NCBI GenBank assembly: GCA_023614405.1
Contig: CM042696.1
Coordinates: 337,519,211 to 337,583,210, forward strand
Direction: 5' to 3'
DNA length: 64,000 bases
From: Avena insularis
Taxonomy: Eukaryota > Streptophyta > Magnoliopsida > Poales > Poaceae
The translations under genes and the position numbers were made by a program. Positions 45,270-54,530 of this stretch are shown here, one piece after another. The notes below the pieces were generated by a model. The model was given only the letters and a program-made list of their open reading frames with translations. It was not told the origin of the DNA and did no database searches. Positions within the stretch are counted from its first letter, which is position 1; each line of letters begins with the position of its first letter.

Positions 45270-45390
45270 TCATCAAGACACGTGAAGAGACATTTGAAAT
45301 CTGTCAGAAAATTGAGAAACTCCGGAGTAATAACTGTTGCGTATATTCAAACAGAGAAAAACCTAGCAAATCCTTTAATAAGGGACTATC
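45270..45390 (+). pseudogene. RNase H end of Copia E
   Basis: The frame from 45270 reads SSRHVKRHLKSVRKLRNSGV followed by an AYIQTEKNLANP segment. This is the conserved end of Copia RNase H, homologous to the HIKRRFHSMRE part of Copia F. It is cut on its 5' side by element A and then runs into a stop. The ORF at 45098-45394 is a different frame across the junction. Confidence 0.8.
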
Positions 45391-45993
45391 ATGAATTGTG
45401 ATAGAAAATGCATCGAGGGAGATGGGGTTGAGAGCCATGGATGTCACACCATAGTGGTAACCCAATCTATGTGATCAGAGATCCCGTGAATTAGGATCTG
45501 GGAAGAACAAGCTAGTGGTTTGACTGAGAGTATTTTGTAACCCTCTCTATGTGAAGATGAATAACTCTCAAAATTTGTAAGGCAGGTTGGATACATGCAT
45601 TAATGTGTTTCCGTTGGCTTTAACTAGCAAAGATGCTGTTCTACAAGGTATTCTTGAAAGAACACACCTATATGAGCTCGACTGTAAACGTCGCGGTCTA
45701 TATGACTTGTGTGGTCTCTAGTAAACTCATGAAAAGACCAGGGAGTATGACGCATATGCTCCAACCTACGGGGTAGGCTACTGGTAGTCAAGTACTAGTT
45801 ATGGTTTTGAGTGAAATCTGTTGGCACCAAACTTGGAATTCAAGGTTCGTCCATTATTCAAGTTGTTGATAGACGTAGCTTAAGATTCTATGCGGAAGTT
45901 CAACTTAACAGTCTCTGCTGAAACACTGGTATATAAACAAGTAGCGAGGATTAACAAATCTTCAAATGGGCATTTGAGATCTGGTGGAGGATT
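45391..45993 (+). other. 3' noncoding stretch of Copia E
   Basis: No ORF is supported. It lies between the RNase H end and the LTR and ends in a polypurine tract. Confidence 0.6.
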
Positions 45994-47001
45994 TGTAGAA
46001 ATAATGGCCTAATCTAGATAAGCCCATGTAGGTTTCAGATTTTCCCTAAATATCAAAGCCCAAGTTTGTAGCAGCTCATATGTGTTTGGGCCCATGTTCG
46101 GGATATCTCACATGGAAGTGGAGTGGGAGCTAAAGTTTAGTCTCACATGGGAAGTTGTTGGAGAGTTGCACCATCTTATAAGTGGAGTGGTGCACCACTT
46201 TGTAATTGAGTGACAATAAGAGCGCTACACACGCGCTCCTCTGACGATGACATCGCCGTACGCACGCACCGCCTGCACATCTCGTCACGATGCGCATGCC
46301 GCTGGTTATAGGAATCTCGTCGTGCCGAGCATTATTTTTGCTACTCAGGAAAACTTATGAGGTTTTGACAAGTGTGCCAACAGCCAGTCTATTCGGGTCG
46401 CTCCCGGATCGTGGGCTACTGTAACCGAGCCGAGCATGTGCGACGTGGACTCGGCCCACGTTCGCCTCCGTTAGGGTTTCCTGAGCCAATCTATATAATG
46501 TCCTGTGTGGCTGCCGCCACGAACACCTACCGAACCAATCTAGGGTTTTGTCAGCCTCTCTGCTTGCGCCGCCACCGTAGTCTACTCCATCATGTTTGTA
46601 GGCGTACGGGAGAGCAGGTCTCCGAAACCACTCGCCTTTGCGATCATGTACGGGAGAGGACGAATAAGGTTTTTTGAAAGCGCTCCGCGCGACTGCTCAA
46701 GTTCGTCATGACGGCGCGTCTTTCTAGGCGATCTCCTGGTCCACGGACGACTCATCTTCAACGTTATCTTCTTCGATAGGATACGGCGACCTCTGCACCA
46801 ACGGCGACTACTTCGGCAACCGATAAGTATGTATACCGTGATCCGATATGTTGCTTTACTATGGCTATTATTGCGTATGCACTGTTACTGTTAGTGTTGA
46901 TTAATAAATCTAGCATGTTAGAGGTTAACATGATGGTAGCTGTTGCTGTCATGGTTTATATTCTGAAATTAATTATGAAAATTATGCCTAATAATCCAAC
47001 A
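45994..47001 (+). repeat. 3' LTR of Copia E
   Basis: The LTR is 1008 bp, from TGTAGAAATAATGG to ATAATCCAACA. It begins directly after a polypurine tract. A TATA-like CTATATAATG is at about 46490-46499. The family is not certain. The ORF 46372-46677 is an LTR reading. Confidence 0.75.
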
Positions 47002-47018
47002 GTGATTGACTTTATGTA

Positions 47019-47140
47019 CCCTCTCTGTCGAAAATAAGTGATTTGAATTTGTCTAAATTTACATGTATTTATATACTACTAGAACATGTTAAGATACATA
47101 GAATCTACCCAAACACACACTTATTTCTGGACGGATGCGG
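47019..47140 (+). mobile_element. Stowaway-like MITE 1, upstream of the glycine-rich protein gene
   Basis: This 122-bp element has inverted ends CCCTCTCTGTCGAAAATAAGTG and CACTTATTTCTGGACGGATG and a TA duplication on both sides (47017-47018, 47141-47142). The ends match Stowaway (Tc1/Mariner-derived) MITEs of grasses. Non-coding. Confidence 0.85.
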
Positions 47141-47142
47141 TA

Positions 47143-47660
47143 CTTGTTTTTGTTGTTATACATAAGGGTAAACACTCCAATACACTGTGCATCATTCATT
47201 CTTGTAATGTTTTTATCTAGTGTGTCTGGTTAACAATCAGCTGCAAGATGAAAGTACGAGGCAATGACAATGTCAAAGGGTCAGATTCGCGTGTGATCGC
47301 AACGAGCAGATCGTTAGGATCCAGAGGGCTTCATGTTCATGACCCGCTGGGATCGATCATGACCTTCCTACGAAAGACGCGCTCTTTCATGTATAGGAGA
47401 TCGAAAAGATATAATTAATCTGTCTATGCCAGTGGCCGGGAATCTCGGGCTAATTAATTTGGCCTTCACTTCCACACTTGACCTTCGTCCATTAATTACG
47501 AACTGGAGGGAAGAGAAAGATTTGCATGAGAATTACATGGTGTCAATTAGTAGTTAGCGTCTAGATCGATACAGTCAACGCTCGGATGAGTACTAATTAA
47601 CCCAGTCAATTCACAACCAACGCGCTCGGTCGCCGTAAGATATCCCACCCATGCACATTT
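47143..47660 (+). other. Upstream region of the glycine-rich protein gene
   Basis: I see no ORF of note. It holds a W-box-like core (CGTTGAC on minus, near 47573-47580) and no recognisable repeat. Promoter function is inferred from position. Confidence 0.4.
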
Positions 47661-47668
47661 TCCAGAAC

Positions 47669-47677
47669 TATATATAT
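47669..47677 (+). promoter_or_regulatory. TATA box of the glycine-rich protein gene
   Basis: TATATATAT lies in CTATATATATCCCC about 62 bases before the ATG at 47739. The C/A-rich stretch ACCCAACTCG between them is typical of a grass transcription start and short leader. Confidence 0.7.
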
Positions 47678-47738
47678 CCCCACAACTTTCTCTTGCTGAG
47701 CACCCAACTCGTCTCACACTCCACCCAGCTCACTCGAA

Positions 47739-48631
47739 ATGACTACTATCACTAAGCTTGTAGCTTTCGGCTTTCTTGTCCTTGTGAGCATTGGGCTCAC
47801 CGATGCTGCAAGGATGCTCACCAGCTCCTCCAGTGCCTCGGGTGGTGGAGGTGGGGGGGGGGGGGAGGTGGAGGTGGCGGCGGTGCGTCTAGTGGGAGTG
47901 GATGGGGCGGAGGATCTGGATCGGGTGGAGGAGCGGGATATAGTGAAAGCGGTGGAGATTGGGGTAACAAGTGGAACTTCGCCAAGGGAGCTGGTGGAGG
48001 AGGAGGATTTGGTGGTGGAGGAGGATCAAATGGTGGATCTGGTGTTGGCTCTGGATCCGGTTATGGCTCCGGAAGCGCTACGAGCGGCTCGGTGTCAGCA
48101 CCTAGCAGCGGTAATGGACATGCCAATGCTGATGGTAAGGGTGGAGGTGGTGGCGAAGGTGGTGGTACAAATGGGTCTAACGGATCCGGAGCTGGATCTG
48201 GCCTTGGTAAAGGGTACAGTGAGAGTGGCATAACAACGGCACCGGCTCCAACTGCTGGTGGTGTCAGCTACTCTGATGCTGGCGGTAGTGGTACTGGTGG
48301 TGGCGGTGGAAACAGTGGAAATGGAGGTGGTGACGGCAAAGGGGCTGGACAGGCCAGCAGCGATGACACTTCTAGAGGCAGTGCCAAGGGAGAAGGTAGC
48401 GGCAGCGGTGGTGGCATAGCCAAGGGTGTCGCACAAGGTCCAAGCGTTGGAGTTGGGTCTGGTTCCGGCTCCGGAGCTGGACAGACCGGCAGCACGGGCT
48501 CTTATGGTTCGGGCTATGCCACTGGAATAGGTGGTGGCATGGGCAGTGGCGCCGGTGGTAGCCAAAACGGCGGGACCGGAAGAGGTGGAGGCAGCGGATC
48601 CGGGTCTGGCGAGGGTGCATACCACCACTAA
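47739..48631 (+). CDS. Glycine-rich secreted (cell-wall type) protein, frameshifted in G run
   Basis: The ATG at 47739 starts a signal peptide: a basic start, a hydrophobic core LVAFGFLVLVSIGL, then likely cleavage after TDA, followed by ARMLTSSSSASGGGG. At 47853-47865 is a run of 13 G. Upstream the frame is phase 0. The Gly-rich frame downstream (to TAA 48629-48631) is in another phase, and one extra base in the run would join them into about 297 residues. The downstream part has repeated Gly-rich motifs (GSGSGGG, GYSESG, GKGGGGGEGGG) and ends GEGAYHH. No intron is needed. Known glycine-rich wall proteins have this signal peptide plus Gly repeats and act as structural components of the extracellular matrix. 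The shift may be a base-call or assembly error, or a real disabling mutation. Family specifics unknown. Confidence 0.8.
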
Positions 48632-48924
48632 ATTGCCATCCGTGAACAAGCTGGAGGGCGAGCATACATGCAGTTTTATTCTCGTGATTTTCCTATTATA
48701 CTTCGAATTACACGCTATCATGCGCGAAGGGGAGTAAGTATCATTTGTGGATTCGCATTTAGCTCCTAGACCATTTTTGTGCATAGCTACGAGTATGCAA
48801 CCGTGTAGTGTTCTAGAGCTATGTAATTTCCAGCCTTACTTTCTAATAACCTGTTCTCTCTGTGTGAACGTTGAGTTGGTTTCAGAATCAGTATTAATAA
48901 TGTATTTTCTGTTTTAAACATCTA
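48632..48924 (+). other. 3' region of the glycine-rich protein gene
   Basis: An AT-rich tail follows the stop, with AATAATG near 48897 as a possible poly(A) signal. No other gene seen. Confidence 0.4.
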
Positions 48925-49093
48925 CTCCCTCTATTCAGAAATATAAGATGTTTTAGCTTTGTGAATCGAATTTATCTAGCCATCTTTTAGTGTATAGGTT
49001 CATAGAGATTCGGAGTGAATCTATACTCTAAAAAAGCGTCTAGATACATTTATTTCACAAAGCTAAAATGTCTTATATTTCTAAACGGAGAAG
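48925..49093 (+). mobile_element. Stowaway-like MITE 2
   Basis: This 169-bp palindrome-like element has ends CTCCCTCTATTCAGAAATATAA and its imperfect inverted copy (CTTATATTTCTAAACGGAGAAG), with TA on both sides (48923-48924, 49094-49095). Confidence 0.85.
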
Positions 49094-49098
49094 TACTA

Positions 49099-49177
49099 CC
49101 CTTGTTTCATAATATAAGTCTTTTTAGAAAGTGAATTTTTTTAACTAAAAAGACATATATTGTGGAAACAGAGGGAG
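49099..49177 (+). mobile_element. Stowaway-like MITE 3
   Basis: This 79-bp element has ends CCCTTGTTTCATAATATAAG and inverted GTGGAAACAGAGGGAG, with TA at 49097-49098 and 49178-49179. Only five bases separate it from MITE 2. Half the length of MITE 2 and probably internally deleted. Confidence 0.8.
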
Positions 49178-49500
49178 TATTATATACTATAAGCAATATA
49201 AAGGTGTTCTACAGCTACTAAGTTGATCCACCTCATCTAAATTATTTAGATAGTTATACATTTAGAATTTGTGGCTAGGATTTAATAAAGATTATTAATT
49301 ATGTACCCGTGTGGACCCATTTGACACGGTTTACATCTACAAAGATTGTGTACTTCTGATACGTGCCAATAGATTATTTAAAACAAGTTTTTAGAGAACA
49401 TATCCTGTAGGAATAGCGGAGTCCATTGTGAATAAAAGATGTACAATAGCCATCTAGAAGAGTCCCTTCAAAATAAAACATACACCATCTAGCTTGCAGC
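49178..49500. other. AT-rich intergenic stretch
   Basis: Nothing recognisable: no ORF of note, no repeat matched elsewhere in the window. Confidence 0.4.
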
Positions 49501-50244
49501 CTAATCATGTGTGAGTAGGAACTTCCCCCTCTCTCCCAACCCCTCTTGTTGAGAGTCTCTCCACCAAGCACCTCCGGCTCGTCTCCCCCTCTTCTCCGGC
49601 GGCCTCGCCGGCCAGAGGAGCGGTGGGAGCGGAGACCGGCCCCTTTTATAGGTAGGTTTCCCCCTTGTGGTGTTTGGGAGTAGGTCGCCGAAGCTTGTCG
49701 GTTGGCTCTGGCGCGGCCTCGAGTTGCTCCTCCTAGCGGCATGACTCTGCCAAGGGCTATCGCCAGCAGAGGCATGGAGCTCTCTAGGGATCTCCGCCAA
49801 TAAAAACCGGACCTGGGAGCTTCCACGCTCCACAACCGGGTCGACCCTTCCTCTGTGATAGAGCCTTCAAGGAGGAGGACGATGTCCGTTCAAAAAAAAG
49901 GAGGAGGACGATGGAGGAGGCTACCGAGAAGAGCTCCTGCAATAAGAGTGCGCATCATCAGATCTCGGCTTGTGGTGAGGGGTTCTTCCTCTTGGCCTAC
50001 TGTGGAGGCTAGGGAGAGGAAGTGTCGAGCGCTTTGCTGGCTCGATCTGGACTGCGTCGATCCGAAGATACATAGCGCAAATCGATGATGGCCCATTGCC
50101 GGCCATTCGTCCTGACGCCATCAAAGTGGTGTGTTCATCGCAGAGATCTTCAGCAAGGCGCTTCCGCTAGCGATTTGCGCCTCACCCTGCTACTTCTGGC
50201 GAAGGGTGGCCCTCTTCGAATTCAGAGTGCCATGGAGGCGCATC
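49501..50244. other. GC-rich segment of unknown origin, left part
   Basis: It is GC-rich, with overlapping frames on both strands (for example 49374-49835 minus, 153 codons, Arg/Gly-rich) that look like composition effects. The right part (50182-50244 on minus) belongs to a reading frame that continues at 53731-53964 across element G. It may be an old transposon or gene fragment. Confidence 0.35.
49869..49913 (+). repeat. 16-bp direct repeat around a 13-bp insert ending in A6
   Basis: AAGGAGGAGGACGATG occurs at 49869-49884 and 49898-49913, separated by TCCGTTCAAAAAA. The layout fits a target duplication around an extremely short poly(A)-ended insertion. Confidence 0.6.
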
Positions 50245-50742
50245 TGACGAGGTTTCATCTCGTCAATGCCCATTGTTATGGACTTGGGTTTTGGAGAAGA
50301 TGGGGATGCTGGAGATCGTGGCACGGTTAACAGACAAGCAACCAGGGGACACGAGATTTACCCAGGTTCAGGCCCCCGGAGGGAAAACCCTACTCCTGCT
50401 TGTCTGCTCTTTTATTGCGGCGGAACCGAAAGTTACAGGGTGCGCAGATTCGATCTGGCGTGGAGGCGTGTACGAAAGTATGGATCTGTCTTATTGTGTA
50501 CGTGCGTGCCCTCCTCGTTGGACCCTCCTAGCCTTTATATATGGGGAGGCTAGGTCTCGGGTGCCAATACGAGTAGGTTACAAGTTGTATTCAAACTCTA
50601 GTCTTGTTCTTCAAGGATCCGAAGGCGTCATGGGTCTTGGCCACCCGAAAATCTTCATGGGCTGGCGTATGTCTGTTGTGGGCCTTCCTTGGGCTGAACC
50701 AGGTATGCTGAAGTTATGTACCCGTCGGGTATAACCATGTCA
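50245..50742 (-). repeat. 3' LTR of element G
   Basis: It reads TGACGAGGTTTCATC to ATAACCATGTCA on +, nearly identical to 53231-53728. The ORFs inside are identical in both LTRs and are not genes. Confidence 0.93.
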
Positions 50743-52360
50743 GTAGCCCCCGAGTGTTCAGTCGAATCGTAGATTCGGCTGAGGACTCTTCAATCCTTCG
50801 GGTGTAACTCTGTCTTTCAAGAGAATGTGTAGGGATTGTTGATGCGTGTGCCTGACTCACCCGACGGATCAGGGTCAGTTAATCGTCTTAGGACAAAACA
50901 ACACGATCTTCTTCAGGTGCAAGTCCCTCGACTCGAACCCGGAACATATGCTGGCGTAATTCGACTCAGGCCGCGGAGGACTTACAGGAGTGGAATTCCA
51001 GTGATTTTAAATGGTGTACCCAACACGTCCGTTGAGATTTTTCGCCTGCTGATGCAGTTCATACTAGCGAGGCCTTGATCAGTCGTTGCGGGCCATCGGA
51101 TGATATATGTAGGTCTTATCTTTGCGTCGCCTGGCATCCGAATGTTTATCACCGCGGAGGTGTTTCGGGTGGCCAAGGAGGATGTTACTCACTTAGCATT
51201 AATTGGGGCAGAGTTGCCGAAAAGTTTTTGCATGCGGATCCGGAAGATCGCAGTCGAACATTTCTTAGGGTGCACGACCAGCGCTCCCTATGGGAGTAGC
51301 CCCCGAGTGTCTGTTCGAGTCGTAGACTCGAGCGGAGACTTTTAGTGCAAGCATTGCTCAGTTGTTTAGTCCGTAGGACTCGAAAATTTTCGGATGCTGA
51401 AATCCTTCCTCCCTATGGGAGTAGCCCCCGAGTCCGTAGTGGAGTCGTGGACTCGACGTAGGACTCGAAGCTCTTGTGTGTGAACGGCCATAGATCCAGT
51501 TTGGAGTAGCCCCCGAGTGTCTGGCGGAGTCGTAGACTCGGGCAGAGACTCGAGTCTTGTATCATGCAACGGTAGTAGGAAAATCTCGTGGGCGTACCGC
51601 TGACCCGGAAGTACATCGGGTGCGCGACCAGCGCTCCTCATAGGAGTAGCCCCCGAATGTCTAGTCGAGTCGCAGACTCGAGTGAAGACTCATGCGAGGA
51701 GAAATCACTGACCCGGAAGTGCATCGAGTCAGCGTCTCATGCATAAGGAGCCAAGAATCGATGATGCAGTCGGAGTTGACGTGGTGGAGTCGTGCGGCGT
51801 TTAGCCGGAAGGACTCGACGTTGCGGATGAAGTCAACACCGTTGCTTCTGTCGGGTGAGCGACCAATGTCGTGTCTTCGTAGCATCAAGCGATGCAACCA
51901 TCCAAGGAGGGACTCGACTCGGGTCTTGATTGTATGGCGTAGCCAGCTCTTTTGTCGACTCCTGTTGGAGGACCTAAGAGAATAGCTCGACGCGGTCGAT
52001 GTCCTTGTAAGCTGCAGAAAACATAAAGAATTGTGAAGTACTCGTATCTTGTAAAGAATATTTGCCTGTCGGCTTGTATAGTAAGATTCTGGTGCCGATC
52101 GAGTCGACACTTTTGCACTGTATGCTAGGCCTTTTCGTTAGCCTGATTACCCTTAGTCTCAGTACCTTGCCGAGGCACTCGGAGTTCAAGGATTCGACGA
52201 TCAGGCAGAATCAGCTACTCGGGCTGTCGCGTTCGAGGTGCTCGAGTGCGTGGAGCCGATGGCACGTTAGGTTACTCGAAGAGGGCGCAGCCCCCGAGTG
52301 TTTCGAGTGCGTGGAGCCGATGTCACGTTAGGTTACTCGAAGAGGCGCTGCCCCCGAGTG
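50743..52360 (-). repeat. Repeated GTAGCCCCCGAGTG modules in element G
   Basis: The purine-tract-like motif TAGCCCCCGAGT (or AGCCCCCGAGT) recurs at about 50744, 51298, 51425, 51507, 51648, 52289 and 52350. It is often followed by a palindromic GAGTCGTAGACTC. The first copy is the PPT at the LTR edge. No ORF is supported in this stretch. Confidence 0.7.
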
Positions 52361-52539
52361 TTTCGAGTGCGATTAAAGTAAGAAATAAAATCAACTCTGA
52401 GTAGAGAACTTAGCTTTGTTGGTTGTAGTTGTCGTGGACGGAGTCGACGCGGTAGCGGGTCACACGGCGGACGTAGTCGACGCGACGGACCACGGTCATA
52501 GCAGCGACGGGCTCCTAGGATCGGTAGCGGCAGCGAGTT

Positions 52540-52760
52540 CCGCATCCGAAGATTGTCGCGGTCGAAGACCGCACGGGGTCGCCACATCCGAAGGATGTAT
52601 CGGGTCATCGCAGCCGAAAACCGCATTGGGTCGCCGATGTCGAGGAAGCCCCCGAGTCGTGGTTGCTGAAGCCGATGCGGCCAGTTGCGGCAATCGAAGA
52701 TCGCGTCGGGTCGACGCATCCGAAAGATGCAGCAGGTCACCGCAGCCGAAAGCCGCAACG
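52540..52760. repeat. Array of small stem-loops with GAA loops in element G
   Basis: Units of 15 bases fold as short stems around GAA: GCGGTC-GAA-GACCGC (52558-52572) and ACATCC-GAA-GGATGT (52584-52598) are perfect. Further units at about 52610, 52690, 52716 and 52742 are imperfect. Units are separated by GGGTCG-type spacers. Confidence 0.6.
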
Positions 52761-53210
52761 GGTCCCCGATTTCCTCGTCGGTTTGGATGACTGCAGCGCA
52801 CAGATATCGCCTGCAGATTGGTTGGCTGCTGCCGCAGCTTTCGGATCCGGAACCATAGGTCCCTTCATCCGAAGGTGGATCGCACAGATCGGAGTTGCAG
52901 CTGCTGCCGCTGTAGAACTCATCTGTTGATGGTGACGTGCGTATCACGGGGTGTGGAGCCCATGAAGCGGGCCTAATCGGCGGCACGGGCATCCGCTCGG
53001 GGAGGCGGAGGGTGCCAGCTTGTCCCACCTAGAAGCAGAAGCTCCCGAACAGAATTTCGAGTCCGTCGCCTACGGGCTCGAAATCCTTCATGGTGGCCGG
53101 CGAGTGGGCGGTGAAGTCGAAAGCGCTTAAGAGGAGGTGATTCTCCGTCGCCGAGGAGTTGTAGATCGATCGGGTCGGAACCGTCACGACCGCACAATCA
53201 GCAGCCCCAA

Positions 53211-53228
53211 TTCCCACAGACGGCGCCA
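53211..53228 (-). other. Primer binding site of element G
   Basis: TGGCGCCGTCTGTGGGAA on minus, two bases from the LTR. Confidence 0.8.
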
Positions 53229-53230
53229 AT

Positions 53231-53728
53231 TGACGAGGTTTCATCTCGTCAATGCCCATTGTTATGGACTTGGGTTTTGGAGAAGATGGGGATGCTGGAG
53301 ATCGTGGCACGGTTAACAGACAAGCAACCAGGGGACACGAGATTTACCCAGGTTCAGGCCCCCGGAGGGAAAACCCTACTCCTGCTTGTCTGCTCTTTTA
53401 TTGCGGCGGAACCAAAAGTTACAGGGTGCGCAGATTCGATCTGGCGTGGAGGCGTGTACGAAAGTATGGATCTGTCTTATTGTGTACGTGCGTGCCCTCC
53501 TCGTTGGACCCTCCTAGCCTTTATATATGGGGAGGCTAGGTCTCGGGTGCCAATACGAGTAGGTTACAAGTTGTATTCAAACTCTAGTCTTGTTCTTCAA
53601 GGATCCGAAGGCGTCATGGGCCTTGGCCACTCGAAAATCTTCATGGGCTGGCGTATGTCTGCTGTGGGCCTTCCTTGGGATGGACCAGGTATGCTGAAGT
53701 TATGTATCCGTCGGGTATAACCATGTCA
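53231..53728 (-). repeat. 5' LTR of element G
   Basis: The LTR is 498 bp and nearly identical to 50245-50742. Confidence 0.93.
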
Positions 53729-53964
53729 GCATCTTTGACCTCCGTTTCTGGAGGCGTTTCTCTAGCTCGTCTACGACGCATGGCGTTGTCCTCACCCGAA
53801 GTGGCAAGTTCGCCGGTGGTCCCGACGACGGCTGTACTTCGAGTCATTGCAACAGTGGTGACCAAGGACTTCAATGCTTTTTCCATGCTTTCTCTAGGGT
53901 CCTTTTCACTTATGTTCAAGACTGGTCGGTATTTTTTTTGAATATGTACGCCATAGGCATACAT

Positions 53965-54530
53965 TACTTGTATTTATAACTATAGTAATACAAAGAAGAA
54001 CCCCATACAAGTAATAGAAAACATGGAGAAAATAACTGGTTGAACAGCTATAAACCGTCCTCGCCGCAACTACTAAGGATCCAAATCCTTTGCCATCGTC
54101 GGAGAAGGAGAAGATCACCAGCAGTCGGTCCACACTTCGGCACTGAAGAAACCCCTAGCCATAAGGCATCAATGAGCTGCAATAACCAACAACCCCGTAA
54201 GACTGAATCTATCATGCTTCTCTGCACCATCGACTGGAGGAGCCCTCTGAGCATATTCAACATCGGATCTAGGGTCAGCGTCATCCTGCCTATTAAGCGG
54301 TCCGATCCTCCACCATCCACCACAAACCAAGTAGTTGTTCGCACCGCCGCACTCCAAGGCCGCCATGACCAGATCGGTGACGAGATCGACACGACACAAA
54401 CCCAGAGCACACGCCTAACGAAGACACAATCCCACAAGCTTCTCGACGCCATAAAAGTCATCGAGATGTGGTTGAAGCCAAGATACCATTATTCGATGTA
54501 GCGCATCCATCGCCATCTGAGATGCACCAC
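53965..54530. other. Unassigned stretch between element G's host frame and Copia H
   Basis: Overlapping ORFs on both strands (54040-54501 plus, 54048-54461 minus) have no recognisable domain. They may be remnants of an old element. Nothing definite is seen. Confidence 0.3.

Larger units (their letters stand above)
45269..47001 (+). mobile_element. Copia element E, 3' part
   Basis: This is the end of a Copia RNase H region (45270-45390), a 3' noncoding stretch (45391-45993) ending in a polypurine tract (GGTGGAGGATT, 45983-45993), and a 3' LTR 45994-47001. The 5' part lies beyond the left edge, because the larger element A split E in its RNase H. A target duplication copy would be GTGAT (47002-47006) but the partner is not in the window. 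Confidence 0.8.
50245..53728 (-). mobile_element. Short non-coding LTR element G, complete
   Basis: Two LTRs of 498 bp (50245-50742 and 53231-53728) flank a 2.49-kb GC-rich internal region. Perfect TSD GCATC lies at 50240-50244 and 53729-53733. On minus the LTR starts TGACATGGTTATACCC. A primer site TGGCGCCGTCTGTGGGAA (53211-53228, minus) lies two bases inside the right LTR, and a purine-rich ACTCGGGGGCTAC lies next to the left LTR, so orientation is minus. No gag or pol motif is found, so it is a non-autonomous (LARD/TRIM-like) Gypsy derivative. The LTRs differ at only a few positions by eye, so insertion is probably recent. Confidence 0.9.
50182..53964 (-). pseudogene. Minus-strand reading frame interrupted by element G
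   Basis: On minus, a frame starts near 53964 and runs through SEKDPRESMEKALKSLVTT, MTRSTAVVG, and RRRRARETPPETEVKDA up to the G target site. If G and one TSD copy are disregarded, the same phase stays open for 20 more codons (APPWHSEFEEGHPSPEVAG) to a stop at 50182-50184. The peptide is hydrophilic and Glu/Arg-rich. I do not recognise it. It could be a gene or transposon exon fragment. The continuity across the insertion is the main support. Confidence 0.4.

Noticed and set aside
48095..48784. A 229-codon minus-strand ORF opposite the glycine-rich protein gene
   Set aside because: GGN-rich sense codons leave few stops on the other strand; the Ser/Thr/Ala-rich product has no domain and no promoter, so it is a shadow.
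52333..53028. A 231-codon minus-strand ORF in element G
   Set aside because: GC-rich repeat DNA with hairpin modules gives long chance frames; no Gag or Pol motif was found.
54040..54501. A 153-codon ORF upstream of Copia H
   Set aside because: An equally long frame lies on the other strand and no domain was recognised; composition effect is likely.
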